Counted from the first letter of the stretch, positions 1-6,606 are shown. The stretch is 15,893 nucleotides of DNA from Candidatus Sulfopaludibacter sp. SbA3 (GCA_945861255.1 CAMAUG010000050.1:1-15893), one strand, 5' to 3'. Made by a program: numbers and translations. The notes: generated by a model from the letters alone, not told the origin.

Positions 1-123
1 TCCCGTCTCAAACAATCCGGCATGTTCTGGACCGTCCGTGGCGCCAACGCCATCATCGCCCTGCGATGTTGTCATCTCAACGGTCGCTTCGAGGATTACT
101 GGGAGTCCCGGCGTGCGGCCTGA
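1..123 (+). CDS. ISKra4-type transposase, C-terminal end (partial)
   Basis: An open frame enters from the left edge and stops at TGA 121-123, giving 40 residues. It contains the run SGMFWTVRGANAIIALRC followed by GRFEDYWESR, which I recognise as the C-terminal signature of ISKra4-family transposases. The catalytic part lies outside the window, so it cannot be said whether the element is intact. The inverted-repeat end of the element should lie in the 45 bases before the next gene, but I cannot define it with only one end visible. The family call rests on recall of the C-terminal motif. Confidence 0.72.
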   Translation, partial: SRLKQSGMFWTVRGANAIIALRCCHLNGRFEDYWESRRAA

Positions 124-168
124 TTCCACTTCTATGTCGCCCACCCGCCAAAGGATTACTCTAAATCC

Positions 169-1272
169 ATGTACCGCGAATACTTCCCCGTGACCCGTAA
201 GTTCATTCATTTGAATCACTCCGGCGTCGCCCCCCTGTGCCGTCCGGCGGCTGAGGCCATGCACTGGCTGGTGCAGGACTCACTCGACTACGGCACCGCG
301 CATTACGACCAGTGGCTGGAGACTTGCGAAGGCCTGCGCCGTAGCGCCGCGCGGTTGCTGAATGGCACCTCAGGGGAAATTGCCATCGTCAAGAACACGT
401 CGGAAGGAATCGCCACAATAGCCATGGGCCTGGACTGGCGGCCCGGAGACCGCGTGATCGCGTTTAAGGAAGAATTCCCAGCGAATCAATATCCATGGCA
501 ACGTCTGGCGTCGAAGGGCGTGAAGATCGAATGGCTTACCGCGGGCGACCCTCTGGTGCTCCAGCGCATCGACGAAGCGGCTCGCGGCGCGCGCCTGCTG
601 GCGATCAGCTTCGTGCAGTTTCTGACGGGGTTCCGGGCGGATTTGGCGGCGATCGGAGAAATTTGCCGCCGCCGCGATGTGCTCTTCCTGGTGGACGCCA
701 TCCAGGGTTTGGGCGCGTTCCCGGTGGACGTACAAGCCGCCCATATCGACGCGCTCGCCGCCGATGGCCACAAGTGGCTGCTGGGACCCGAGGGCTGCGG
801 CGTTCTCTACATTTCCAAGAGGCTACAGGAACAAGTGGAGCCAGTGGAGTTCGGCTGGACCAACGTGGCGGCCTACAACGACTATGCCTCGCGCGATATG
901 ACGCTGCGGCCCGATGCGGGGCGCTACGAATGCGGGACGCTCAACACCGCCGGTTGCTACGGACTGCGGGCGGCGATCGATTTCCTGCTCGACGTCGGCA
1001 TCGAAAAGATCGGGCCCGTGGTGCAAGGCCTGGGTGACCGGATCGCGGAAGGAGTACGCCGCAAGGGCTATGAGGTTCTAGGCGCGCGCACGCCGGCCAA
1101 CGGCGCGGGCGTTGTAAGCTTCCGCAAGGAAGGCGTGGATAGCGCCGCGGTCTGCGCGAAGCTACGGGAAAACGCGATCATCGCCGCCGCGCGCGCCGGC
1201 TGGGTGCGAGCCTCCCCGCATTTTTACAATGAACCGAATGAAGTGGAGAAAATGATCGAACTGCTGAATTGA
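169..1272 (+). CDS. Class V aminotransferase-fold PLP-dependent enzyme
   Basis: This 367-residue cytoplasmic protein has the full fold-type I layout of the class V (NifS/isopenicillin N epimerase/kynureninase-like) group. Visible features are KNTSEGI near residues 75-81 (phosphate side), EEFPAN at 101-106, VDAIQG with Asp176 (pyridine-nitrogen ligand), and ADGHKWLLGPEG with Lys202 as the Schiff-base lysine. A C-terminal ASPHFYNEPNEVEK motif is also present. The flexible loop carrying the catalytic cysteine of SufS-type desulfurases is not evident; that region reads AARAGWVRASPHFYN. A classical cysteine desulfurase is therefore unlikely, and an epimerase, lyase or related activity is equally possible. 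The ATG start has an AAGGA 13 nt upstream (151-155), a rather long spacing. It follows a transposase end by 45 bp and converges on the next gene. The fold is certain; the substrate is unknown. Confidence 0.9.
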   Translation: MYREYFPVTRKFIHLNHSGVAPLCRPAAEAMHWLVQDSLDYGTAHYDQWLETCEGLRRSAARLLNGTSGEIAIVKNTSEGIATIAMGLDWRPGDRVIAFKEEFPANQYPWQRLASKGVKIEWLTAGDPLVLQRIDEAARGARLLAISFVQFLTGFRADLAAIGEICRRRDVLFLVDAIQGLGAFPVDVQAAHIDALAADGHKWLLGPEGCGVLYISKRLQEQVEPVEFGWTNVAAYNDYASRDMTLRPDAGRYECGTLNTAGCYGLRAAIDFLLDVGIEKIGPVVQGLGDRIAEGVRRKGYEVLGARTPANGAGVVSFRKEGVDSAAVCAKLRENAIIAAARAGWVRASPHFYNEPNEVEKMIELLN

Positions 1273-1291
1273 GGGCACAGGCTCTCAATTC
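1266..1291. terminator. Bidirectional hairpin between convergent genes
   Basis: GAATTGAG (1266-1273) and CTCAATTC (1284-1291) form a perfect 8-bp stem, extendable by a G-T and a G-C pair, around a short loop. The stem contains the stop codon of the aminotransferase (1270-1272) and most of the stop of the dapA-like gene on the other strand (1290-1292). There is no long T-run on either side, so termination strength is uncertain. Confidence 0.5.
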
Positions 1292-2177
1292 AACCCTTCA
1301 GGCCGTCGAAGGCCCGCTCGATCTCTTTCTTCGCTTCCGGCGTGATGGGCGACAGCGGCAGGCGGGGCGGGCCGCCGTAGTAGCCGTTGAGATCCATTGC
1401 GTATTTCAGGCCCGGAATACCATACTTCACCGTCACCAACTGGGCGGCCCGCAGAATGCGGCGCTGCCAATCCATGGCGGCCTCCGGCTCGCGCGTGCGG
1501 TGCGCCTCCCAGATGGTGACGGTCGTATAAGGAGCCGCGTTGGCGAACGCCAGCACCGCACCCGCGCACCCGATCGCAAGCGACGGCGCGAGAATCGGAG
1601 CGGAGCCCGTTAACACCTGGAAGCCCGCCTTCACGCTCTGGATCATCTGAATGCACTTTTCGAGATTACCCGAACTTTCCTTGATGCCGAAGATGTTGGG
1701 ATGCTCGGACAACGCGACCACGGCGTCGACGGGCAAATCGACGCCGGTCACCTGCGGCCAGTTGTAGATCAGGATGGGGATCTTGGCTTGGTCGGCGACA
1801 GCCCTGAAATACAGCAATTGCGATTCGGGGCGGTGGATCAGGTTCTTGTAGTAGAACGGCGTGCGCACCATGGCGGCTTTATATCCGCGCTCGGCGGCGG
1901 CATTGGTGAGCGCGACGGTCTCGCGCACGCCTTCGGCACCGGTGCCCGCCACCAGAACCTTATCGGAAGCAGCGGATTCGGCCACCCACTCCCAGAGGTG
2001 TAGCTTTTCCTCGGTGGTGAGATAGACGCTTTCTCCCGTGGAGCCGCACACGACGTAACCGGCCAGCGGCGTCCGGTTCCACTTCTCGACGTTGTGTTGG
2101 ACTTTGGCCTTGTAGACTTCGCCGTTGTGATCGAACGGAGTGGCGATGGGCGGGAGGATGCCTTGCAGTTTGAACAT
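1290..2177 (-). CDS. Dihydrodipicolinate synthase / N-acetylneuraminate lyase family aldolase
   Basis: This 295-residue TIM-barrel enzyme belongs to the class I aldolase DapA/NanA superfamily, which condenses or cleaves pyruvate-type substrates through a lysine Schiff base. Visible motifs are LPPIATPF at the N-terminus, CGSTGE at 44-49 (pyruvate carboxylate binding), IYNWP with Tyr138 (proton relay) and FGIKESSGN with Lys166 (Schiff base). Length is normal. I chose ATG 2177 over a TTG at 2222: the longer frame would translate the atpE terminator and add residues unlike the family, which starts at about FKLQGI. No clear Shine-Dalgarno lies before 2177. The substrate cannot be assigned, because the superfamily also includes KDG and keto-deoxy acid aldolases and the gene is not in a lysine operon. 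Confidence 0.9.
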   Translation of the reverse strand: MFKLQGILPPIATPFDHNGEVYKAKVQHNVEKWNRTPLAGYVVCGSTGESVYLTTEEKLHLWEWVAESAASDKVLVAGTGAEGVRETVALTNAAAERGYKAAMVRTPFYYKNLIHRPESQLLYFRAVADQAKIPILIYNWPQVTGVDLPVDAVVALSEHPNIFGIKESSGNLEKCIQMIQSVKAGFQVLTGSAPILAPSLAIGCAGAVLAFANAAPYTTVTIWEAHRTREPEAAMDWQRRILRAAQLVTVKYGIPGLKYAMDLNGYYGGPPRLPLSPITPEAKKEIERAFDGLKG

Positions 2178-2184
2178 AGATGCG

Positions 2185-2208
2185 AAAAGGGCGGGCCGAA
2201 ACCCGCCC
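2185..2208 (-). terminator. Intrinsic terminator after atpE
   Basis: Read on the minus strand, GGGCGGG, the loop TTTCGG and CCCGCCC form a perfect 7-bp GC stem (2208-2189), followed at once by TTTT (2188-2185). This is a standard Rho-independent terminator 28 nt after the atpE stop, and it closes the F0 gene cluster. It lies only 7 nt upstream of the ATG of the downstream dapA-like gene, so that gene either needs its own promoter in a very short space or depends on read-through. Confidence 0.78.
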
Positions 2209-2236
2209 CCATAATAGACCAATCTTGGGTTGCTTA

Positions 2237-2539
2237 CTACGTCTTCACGAAGACGATGAGCAGCGTGAAAATAGCCAGCGATTCGATGAACGCCAGACCC
2301 AGCACGAGCAGCGTCTGAATACCGGCGCGAGCGGCGGGGTTACGGGCGACGGCTTCCGCGGCGCTCGCCACGGCCCTGCCTTGTCCGATGCCGCAAAGGC
2401 CGGAGGCGATGCCCATGCCAACCACCGCGCCGAACGCTGTCAGGCTGCCGGTTACGCCGCCCTCATTGCCCTGGGCGAACACTGGGGTCGCCGCAAGCAA
2501 GAGGAACATGACTGCCAAAAACATCAATTTGGTACGCAT
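2237..2539 (-). CDS. atpE: F0F1 ATP synthase subunit c
   Basis: This 100-residue proteolipid forms the rotor ring of F0 in the inner membrane. Residues 1-23 (MRTKLMFLAV to VFAQ) look like a cleavable signal peptide, an N-terminal addition relative to the usual ~75-residue c subunit. Helix 1 (about 32-58) carries the small-residue, glycine-rich packing stretch ending GIGQG. The polar loop reads ARNPAAR (65-71). Helix 2 carries the ion-binding carboxylate Glu86 in FIESL. Gln53 and Ser87 align with Na+ ligands Gln32 and Ser66 of the Ilyobacter tartaricus c ring, but the Thr67 position is Leu88. ATG 2539 is chosen because AGGAG lies 10 nt upstream; an upstream in-frame start at 2572 has no such site. 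It is last in the F0 cluster, 99 bp after atpB. Confidence 0.95.
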   Translation of the reverse strand: MRTKLMFLAVMFLLLAATPVFAQGNEGGVTGSLTAFGAVVGMGIASGLCGIGQGRAVASAAEAVARNPAARAGIQTLLVLGLAFIESLAIFTLLIVFVKT

Positions 2540-2549
2540 TTTTAACTGT

Positions 2550-2580
2550 CTCCTACTTTGAAATGCCGCCAAGGAGGTGG
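2550..2580 (-). promoter_or_regulatory. Anti-Shine-Dalgarno-like sequence before the atpE ribosome site
   Basis: In the atpB-atpE spacer the mRNA strand reads CCACCTCCTT (2580-2571), matching the pyrimidine-rich tail of 16S rRNA. It lies 16 nt upstream of the AGGAG (2554-2550) that serves atpE. CTCCT and AGGAG could pair across a 17-nt loop and partly hide the ribosome site. The pairing is only 5 bp, so a regulatory role is speculative. Confidence 0.3.
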
Positions 2581-2638
2581 TTCCGTCCGTGCCCTGGGGG
2601 GCCGGGGGCTCACACTTGCGCGGGTACTACTCTAAAGT

Positions 2639-3370
2639 CTAGTGCTCATGGGAGGTGGCGGTGCTCACGTAAATCGTCGTCAGCAGCGTGAACACGTACG
2701 CCTGCACAAATGCTACGAAGAGGTGCAGGGCCATGAAGACCACCGGGATCACCAGCTTGGTCAGATCCAGAAATACATTGGTGACTTGCTCGCCCGCGAA
2801 CATGTTGCCGTACAGACGAACCGTGAGCGAAAGCGGGCGCACGAAGTGGCTGATCAGCTCAATCGGAATCATCAGCGGAGCAAGCCACGCCACGGGTCCC
2901 GCCAGATGCTTCAAATACCCTATTCCATTGGCCTGAAATCCTCTGAAGTTGTAATAGATGAACGTCACGATCGCCAAGCCGGCCGGAACGTAGGGCACCA
3001 TGGTAGGCGCTTCCAGGCCCGGAATCATGCCGATCAGATTGCACGACAGAATGAGAATAAAAACCGTTGCGATATACGGAGCGTAAATCTCGCCATGGTG
3101 AATTCCCACCTGATCCACGGTGTCGTTAATAAAGCCCCACACCATTTCGAAGATGTGCTGTAGCTTGCCCGGTTTGTCGACGGAGAGCCGGGCGCGCAAG
3201 ATTGCCACGGTCACCATCAGCAGCGCCACCACCAGCAGTTCCATCACCAGCCAGTTCTGCCAAGGACGCTCGGCGTGCTCCGCCGTCATGCCCACCATGC
3301 TCAGAATGGCGTTGGCCAAGCCGGCCAGATAGTCGTTGAACAGGGACGTGAGCCCTAACTCGTGTTCCAT
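2639..3370 (-). CDS. atpB: F0F1 ATP synthase subunit a
   Basis: This 243-residue polytopic inner-membrane stator subunit forms the ion half-channels facing the c ring. The essential arginine is Arg185 in RPLSLTVRLYGNMFAGE (residues 178-194), equivalent to Escherichia coli Arg210. Other conserved polar residues are Glu171 in IPIELISHF and Gln224 in AFVQAYVF near the C-terminus. There are about five or six hydrophobic segments, at roughly 42-60, 98-118, 125-141, 158-176, 206-222 and 223-237. Length is usual for the family. It starts 12 nt after the atpI-like stop with no strong ribosome site, suggesting translational coupling. It is followed by atpE. The function is not in doubt. Confidence 0.96.
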   Translation of the reverse strand: MEHELGLTSLFNDYLAGLANAILSMVGMTAEHAERPWQNWLVMELLVVALLMVTVAILRARLSVDKPGKLQHIFEMVWGFINDTVDQVGIHHGEIYAPYIATVFILILSCNLIGMIPGLEAPTMVPYVPAGLAIVTFIYYNFRGFQANGIGYLKHLAGPVAWLAPLMIPIELISHFVRPLSLTVRLYGNMFAGEQVTNVFLDLTKLVIPVVFMALHLFVAFVQAYVFTLLTTIYVSTATSHEH

Positions 3371-3382
3371 GAAAATATTGAA

Positions 3383-3757
3383 TTACTTGGAGAGGACCGT
3401 CCCGAACAGGAGATCGAGAACGACGGCGGCGAAAGAAACCAACAACCCTACCAACACAGCCGCCGGGGCGCTTCCCAGATACTTCATACTAACATACGCC
3501 GCGCCCGCGATCACCAGATAGCGCAACATCATGAACAGCATCGCGGCCGCCGCCGGGCGCTTCGGCGCAGAGTCCGCGCCGCCTCCCAGGGCTTCAGCCA
3601 GGCGCGACCAGGAACGCACGCTGACCAGCGACAACGCCGCGCCGATCAGGAATCCCACCGCCGACGGCGCGCCGGACAGAGCCAGCGTCACCAGCGCGCC
3701 GGCCGCGCCCAGTCCATACGTGAAGCGAGTGATGCGGGCGATGGAAAGTTCGTACAT
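3383..3757 (-). CDS. atpI: AtpI-like F0 accessory membrane protein (ATP synthase subunit I)
   Basis: This 124-residue protein has four predicted hydrophobic segments, at about 12-30, 33-48, 70-88 and 97-120. This is the topology of the ATP_synt_I group that precedes atpB in many bacteria. The second and third segments are separated by a polar stretch with EALGGG and APKRP. In characterised species AtpI helps c-ring assembly or stability and is not part of the final enzyme. Sequence motifs are weak in this family, so the call leans on position (directly before atpB, 3 nt after atpZ) and topology. No ribosome site is visible before ATG 3757; coupling to atpZ translation is likely. Confidence 0.75.
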   Translation of the reverse strand: MYELSIARITRFTYGLGAAGALVTLALSGAPSAVGFLIGAALSLVSVRSWSRLAEALGGGADSAPKRPAAAAMLFMMLRYLVIAGAAYVSMKYLGSAPAAVLVGLLVSFAAVVLDLLFGTVLSK

Positions 3758-3760
3758 GAA

Positions 3761-4003
3761 TTATTTGCGTAAGTCGCGCATCAGCAAACGAATCAATTCC
3801 CAGAATCCCGCGATGATGCCCAGGATCAGGAACACGATTTTGAGGTACGAAGTGTGCAGCCAGGCATCCAGAGCGTAGCCGATGAAATACCCGGCCAGCA
3901 CGCCTGCGGGCAAGCTGGTGGCGATGGAAGTATAGCGCGCGGCGTTGAAGACGAAGTTGTCCTTGGGCGCGGGCGGTTTTTCGTCGCTGGGCGTGTCGCT
4001 CAT
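3761..4003 (-). CDS. atpZ: AtpZ-like F0 accessory protein (ATPase gene1 family)
   Basis: This 80-residue protein begins with a polar proline- and lysine-rich N-terminus (1-20) and has two transmembrane helices at about 28-48 and 54-72. The core, GYFIGYALDAWLHTSY followed by LGIIAGFWELIRLL, fits the AtpZ/ATPase_gene1 pattern: glycine-spaced helix 1, LD, a short loop, then glycine-spaced helix 2 ending in basic residues. Family members accompany F0 genes and, with AtpI, have been linked to Mg2+/Ca2+ handling or c-ring assembly. It starts 17 nt after the hemD stop and ends 3 nt before the atpI-like gene, so it opens the F0 cluster inside a longer transcription unit. Confidence 0.8.
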   Translation of the reverse strand: MSDTPSDEKPPAPKDNFVFNAARYTSIATSLPAGVLAGYFIGYALDAWLHTSYLKIVFLILGIIAGFWELIRLLMRDLRK

Positions 4004-4020
4004 TGTTCGCGGTTCTTATG

Positions 4021-4848
4021 TTAACGATTGTATGCCTTACGGGCCAAGATCGCCGCAGCCTCGCGCGCAGCCTCATTCACCAGAAAACCCATCTTAGGAT
4101 GAGAAGGCTCGAAATCGGCGGGAATGCCGAGCTCGGCGAGTGTTTCACTGGTGGTGGGTCCAATGGATGCGATCGCCGCGCGTGCAAGCGCCGAGCGCGC
4201 GGCGCCCTCCAGACCCAGTTCGGCAGCCACTTGCAACATATGAACTGCCTGTACGGATGTCGTGAACAATACCACGTCGAATTCGCCGGACGCGAGTTTC
4301 CGGACCGCTGCACGGAGCGGCTCGCGGTCTTCCGGCAGGTCCCACTGGTAGACGGGAACGGGAGTGACGGATGCGCCTCGCGAGGTCAAGCCGTCAATCA
4401 GTTCCTGGCTGCGGCGTCCGTATTCCTGAACCGCGATTCTCTGTTCCGGGCGTCCCTCGGTGGCTGTCAACACTTCATGCCAAGTGTTCGGCTCGGGTAC
4501 AGCGATGGTCACGGGGACGTTCCATTCGCGCATCACTGCGGCGGGCTTGGGCCCGCGAACCACCACCGTCACCTTTCGTAGCGCATCGGCCAGCGTCCCG
4601 GCCGGCCAACGCGTCTCGATAATCTGATTCAGGAATCGCGTGCCCACTGCCGTGAGCAGAATCACCATGTCGAAATCGCCCGCCAAAAGGCGCTCGGTGA
4701 ACGAAAATGCTTGGTTGTTCTGTTCGAGTGGCACTTCGCGCATGGATGGCGCCACAAACGGTTCCCCGCCCTGGTTGCGAATCAGTTTTTCGATTTCCGC
4801 CGCGCGACGGCTTTCAAGCGACAGAACGCGGAGCGCGTCAAACGGCAT
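4021..4848 (-). CDS. hemD: Uroporphyrinogen-III synthase
   Basis: This 275-residue cytoplasmic enzyme converts hydroxymethylbilane into uroporphyrinogen III, the branch point to heme, siroheme and corrinoids. It has the two-domain HemD layout. The first domain (about 1-40 and 170-270) begins LRVLSLESRRAAEIEKLI; the second lies roughly between residues 40 and 165. Typical residues visible are Tyr167 in VPVYQWD, FTTSVQAVH at 195-203 and SIGPTTSETL at 228-237. HemD sequences diverge strongly, but length and these motifs agree. The start (ATG 4848) has only a weak GGACGG before it. It lies between a YHS-type membrane protein (38 nt upstream) and atpZ (17 nt downstream), and no other heme gene is nearby, which is an unusual placement. 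Confidence 0.9.
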   Translation of the reverse strand: MPFDALRVLSLESRRAAEIEKLIRNQGGEPFVAPSMREVPLEQNNQAFSFTERLLAGDFDMVILLTAVGTRFLNQIIETRWPAGTLADALRKVTVVVRGPKPAAVMREWNVPVTIAVPEPNTWHEVLTATEGRPEQRIAVQEYGRRSQELIDGLTSRGASVTPVPVYQWDLPEDREPLRAAVRKLASGEFDVVLFTTSVQAVHMLQVAAELGLEGAARSALARAAIASIGPTTSETLAELGIPADFEPSHPKMGFLVNEAAREAAAILARKAYNR

Positions 4849-4886
4849 ACCGTCCAGCGTAGCAAGGGAACGTCACAAGGGCCCGA

Positions 4887-5165
4887 TCAGGCGCGGAACT
4901 TGTCGCGGCAAACCGTCGAACAGAAGTAGCGCACTTCCCCGCCCGCCTTCTGCTGAATCGCGGTTGCGGTCGAGACAAATGTGCCGCAGACCGGGTCCTT
5001 GCGAAGCTCGCCGACCGCGTGCGCAGATGGCTGGGGCCGGGAGGGGCCGGCGCCAGGAGAACTACCGGCCGATTCGGAAAATACCTTCGCGATGATGCCC
5101 GCCACCGCCTTGATCACGCTGACAGCCAGCGTGAACAGCAGCAGATATAGGAGACTGCGAAGCAT
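4887..5165 (-). CDS. Small membrane-anchored YHS-like cysteine protein
   Basis: This 92-residue protein has one N-terminal transmembrane segment (about 4-27), a Ser/Pro/Gly-rich linker (31-50), and a C-terminal module with DPVCGTFV and YFCSTVCRDKF. The cysteines are Cys60, Cys82 and Cys86. This is the pattern of YHS and related small metal-binding domains found in heavy-metal ATPases and oxygenases; similar small anchored proteins are usually annotated as hypothetical. It probably binds a metal at the membrane, though which metal and on which side is unknown. ATG 5165 has AGGA only 2-3 nt upstream, too close for a good ribosome site, but no other start preserves the membrane segment. It is 38 nt ahead of hemD and likely cotranscribed with it. 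Confidence 0.72.
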   Translation of the reverse strand: MLRSLLYLLLFTLAVSVIKAVAGIIAKVFSESAGSSPGAGPSRPQPSAHAVGELRKDPVCGTFVSTATAIQQKAGGEVRYFCSTVCRDKFRA

Positions 5166-5193
5166 TTCCTAGGCGGAACGGCACGGCCGTCCC

Positions 5194-5215
5194 GCGAATT
5201 TCTGGCGAATTTCTG
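5194..5215. repeat. Tandem 11-bp duplication
   Basis: GCGAATTTCTG occurs twice back to back (5194-5204 and 5205-5215) in the 74-bp gap between the TPR gene and the YHS gene, directly beside a hairpin. It is a perfect duplication of two copies. Confidence 0.85.
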
Positions 5216-5233
5216 GAAGGGACGCGCCCTTCC
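5215..5233 (-). terminator. Hairpin after the TPR gene
   Basis: GGAAGGG (5215-5221) and CCCTTCC (5227-5233) form a perfect 7-bp stem with a 5-nt loop, 7 nt beyond the TPR gene's stop. No T-run follows it on the minus strand (AGAAATT), so it may be a weak terminator, an attenuator or an mRNA 3'-end stabiliser that lets some transcripts continue into the YHS-hemD-atp genes. Confidence 0.45.
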
Positions 5234-5239
5234 CTATTT

Positions 5240-6376
5240 TCACTTCTTCTTGCCCTGATTGGCCGGAGCCGCGCCGCCCGCCGGACGATTCGAGAAGGTG
5301 GTCTGGACGGTGGAACCCAAGCTCGCGAGCATATCCTTGGCCGGCTGCGCGTTGGCGCCCGTCGGGCGCAGTTCCAGATACTTCTGGAAAGCTTCGGCGG
5401 TGCCCGGAGGCGCTGACATCTTGCCGGCGGCGTCGACCGTCGCCTTGCCCATCAGGGAGAGGCCGTACTGATAGTAAGCATCCGCGTAATTGGAATCCAG
5501 ATCGATGGCTTTCTTGAACGCTTCCGCTGCCGGATCCAGATTGCCGGTGTTCACGTAGACGGCGCCCAGATTGTAGTAGTACTTGCCCGCGTTGGGCGGA
5601 TCGAGCTGGGCTGATTTGGTCAACTCCGCTTGTGCTTCATCGAACTTTTTCATCTGCGCCAGCACCAGCGCGTAGTTATTATGATAGGCCGGATCGTCGG
5701 CCTTCAGTTCGATGGCCTTCTGATAGGCTTCCGCAGCCTTAGTCCTGTCTGCGTCCCGCGTGGCGGCGTTGGCGGTAGAGCGGCTGGTCAGCGAATCCGC
5801 CAGATTGCCCCACACCACGTGTTGCGTGGGAGCCAGACCGGTGGCCTTCGTGAACGCATCCACCGCGGCATCCCACTGGTTGGCCAGTGCGGCCTGCTTG
5901 CCCGTGTTAAAAGCATCGTTGAGCTCTTTGTTCTTGGCCATCGCGGCGGCGTTTTCCTTCTGGGTTTTCTCCAGGTTCGCCTTTTCCGCCGCCGACATGC
6001 CGCGCGCGGAATCGTCCACGGCCGGCAGTCCGGTGGCAGCGGCCGCGGCCTTCGCTAAGTTGAAATCCACTCGCGTCGTGTCGCCGATCTTGCCCCGCAC
6101 CATTTGGATGTCTTTGTCTGCGCCATCCACAACGACGGTCACCTTGTAAGCGCCGCTCTGAAGCCCGCCATAGAAAAACTCGCCCTTCTTGTTGGTCTTC
6201 ACGCTGTAGTTTCCGCGCACTTCCTGGCGCTCGATCTTGATCAGCGCGCCCGGCAGCGGCTTGCCATCCGCTCCGAGTACACTGCCTTCAAGAGCAGCCG
6301 TCTGAGCCAAACACGCGCCCGTGAAAAACAGGACGAAAGGAACAATCATGAGCACTTTGCGCAGCATAGGAGACAT
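5240..6376 (-). CDS. Secreted TPR protein with carboxypeptidase-regulatory-like domain
   Basis: The protein has 378 residues. A Sec signal peptide (about 1-25, MLRKVLMIVPFVLFFTGACLAQ) predicts export. Residues 28-107 form a CarboxypepD_reg-like beta-sandwich (ALEGSVLGADGKPLPGALIKI). A charged alpha-helical linker follows (about 125-160), then TPR repeats at about 165-345, e.g. AAEAYQKAIELKADDPAYHNNYALVLAQ and YYYNLGAVYVNTGNL. The C-terminus is basic (KKK). This architecture is common in Acidobacteriota and suggests an envelope scaffold or a protein that interacts with other exported proteins. ATG 6376 is preferred over a TTG at 6394 because GGAGG lies 11 nt upstream of it and the TTG overlaps that site. 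A possible -10 (TATCCT, 6426-6421) has no clear -35. The partner is unknown. Confidence 0.85.
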   Translation of the reverse strand: MSPMLRKVLMIVPFVLFFTGACLAQTAALEGSVLGADGKPLPGALIKIERQEVRGNYSVKTNKKGEFFYGGLQSGAYKVTVVVDGADKDIQMVRGKIGDTTRVDFNLAKAAAAATGLPAVDDSARGMSAAEKANLEKTQKENAAAMAKNKELNDAFNTGKQAALANQWDAAVDAFTKATGLAPTQHVVWGNLADSLTSRSTANAATRDADRTKAAEAYQKAIELKADDPAYHNNYALVLAQMKKFDEAQAELTKSAQLDPPNAGKYYYNLGAVYVNTGNLDPAAEAFKKAIDLDSNYADAYYQYGLSLMGKATVDAAGKMSAPPGTAEAFQKYLELRPTGANAQPAKDMLASLGSTVQTTFSNRPAGGAAPANQGKKK

Positions 6377-6606
6377 TTGAGTCGAAACCTCCAAGAACTA
6401 GGACGAAATCCGCCCCTCTTAGGATACACCACGCGGAGGAAAAATTGTGTGCGCCCCGCCGGACTCCGGACTGTCCGGACGGGCCCGCGATCCGTCCGTA
6501 ATTTCGGATTGCAGGCTTTCCCAGCCGCCATGCGTGAGCTTCGGAAGCCGCCTCTTGAGCACCTGCCGGGTCAGCCTCATCTGCATCGACGCGCCACGGG
6601 CCTGTG
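6377..6606. other. 230-bp non-coding gap between two minus-strand genes
   Basis: I see no convincing gene here. The gap holds the 5' region of the TPR gene (GGAGG ribosome site at about 6388-6392 and a weak -10) and, nearer 6460-6500, GC-rich TCCGGAC repeats with a GGACGG/CCGTCC arm pair. These could form structure downstream of the sugar dehydrogenase's neighbour region, but no T-tract follows. Confidence 0.5.

Noticed and set aside
2178..2222. TTG-started N-terminal extension of the dapA-like gene
   Set aside because: It would translate the atpE terminator hairpin, and the family N-terminus fits ATG 2177.
2589..2642. Plus-strand 17-codon frame starting GTG, preceded by a perfect AAGGAGGTGG at 2571-2580
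   Set aside because: The spacing is long (11 nt), the product is tiny and unremarkable, and it lies antisense in the atpB-atpE gap. The purine tract is better explained as the complement of a pyrimidine tract in the atp mRNA.
6460..6500. TCCGGAC-type repeats, considered as an operator or attachment site
   Set aside because: TCCGGA is a short self-palindrome common in GC-rich DNA, and only two closely spaced copies occur with no further pattern.
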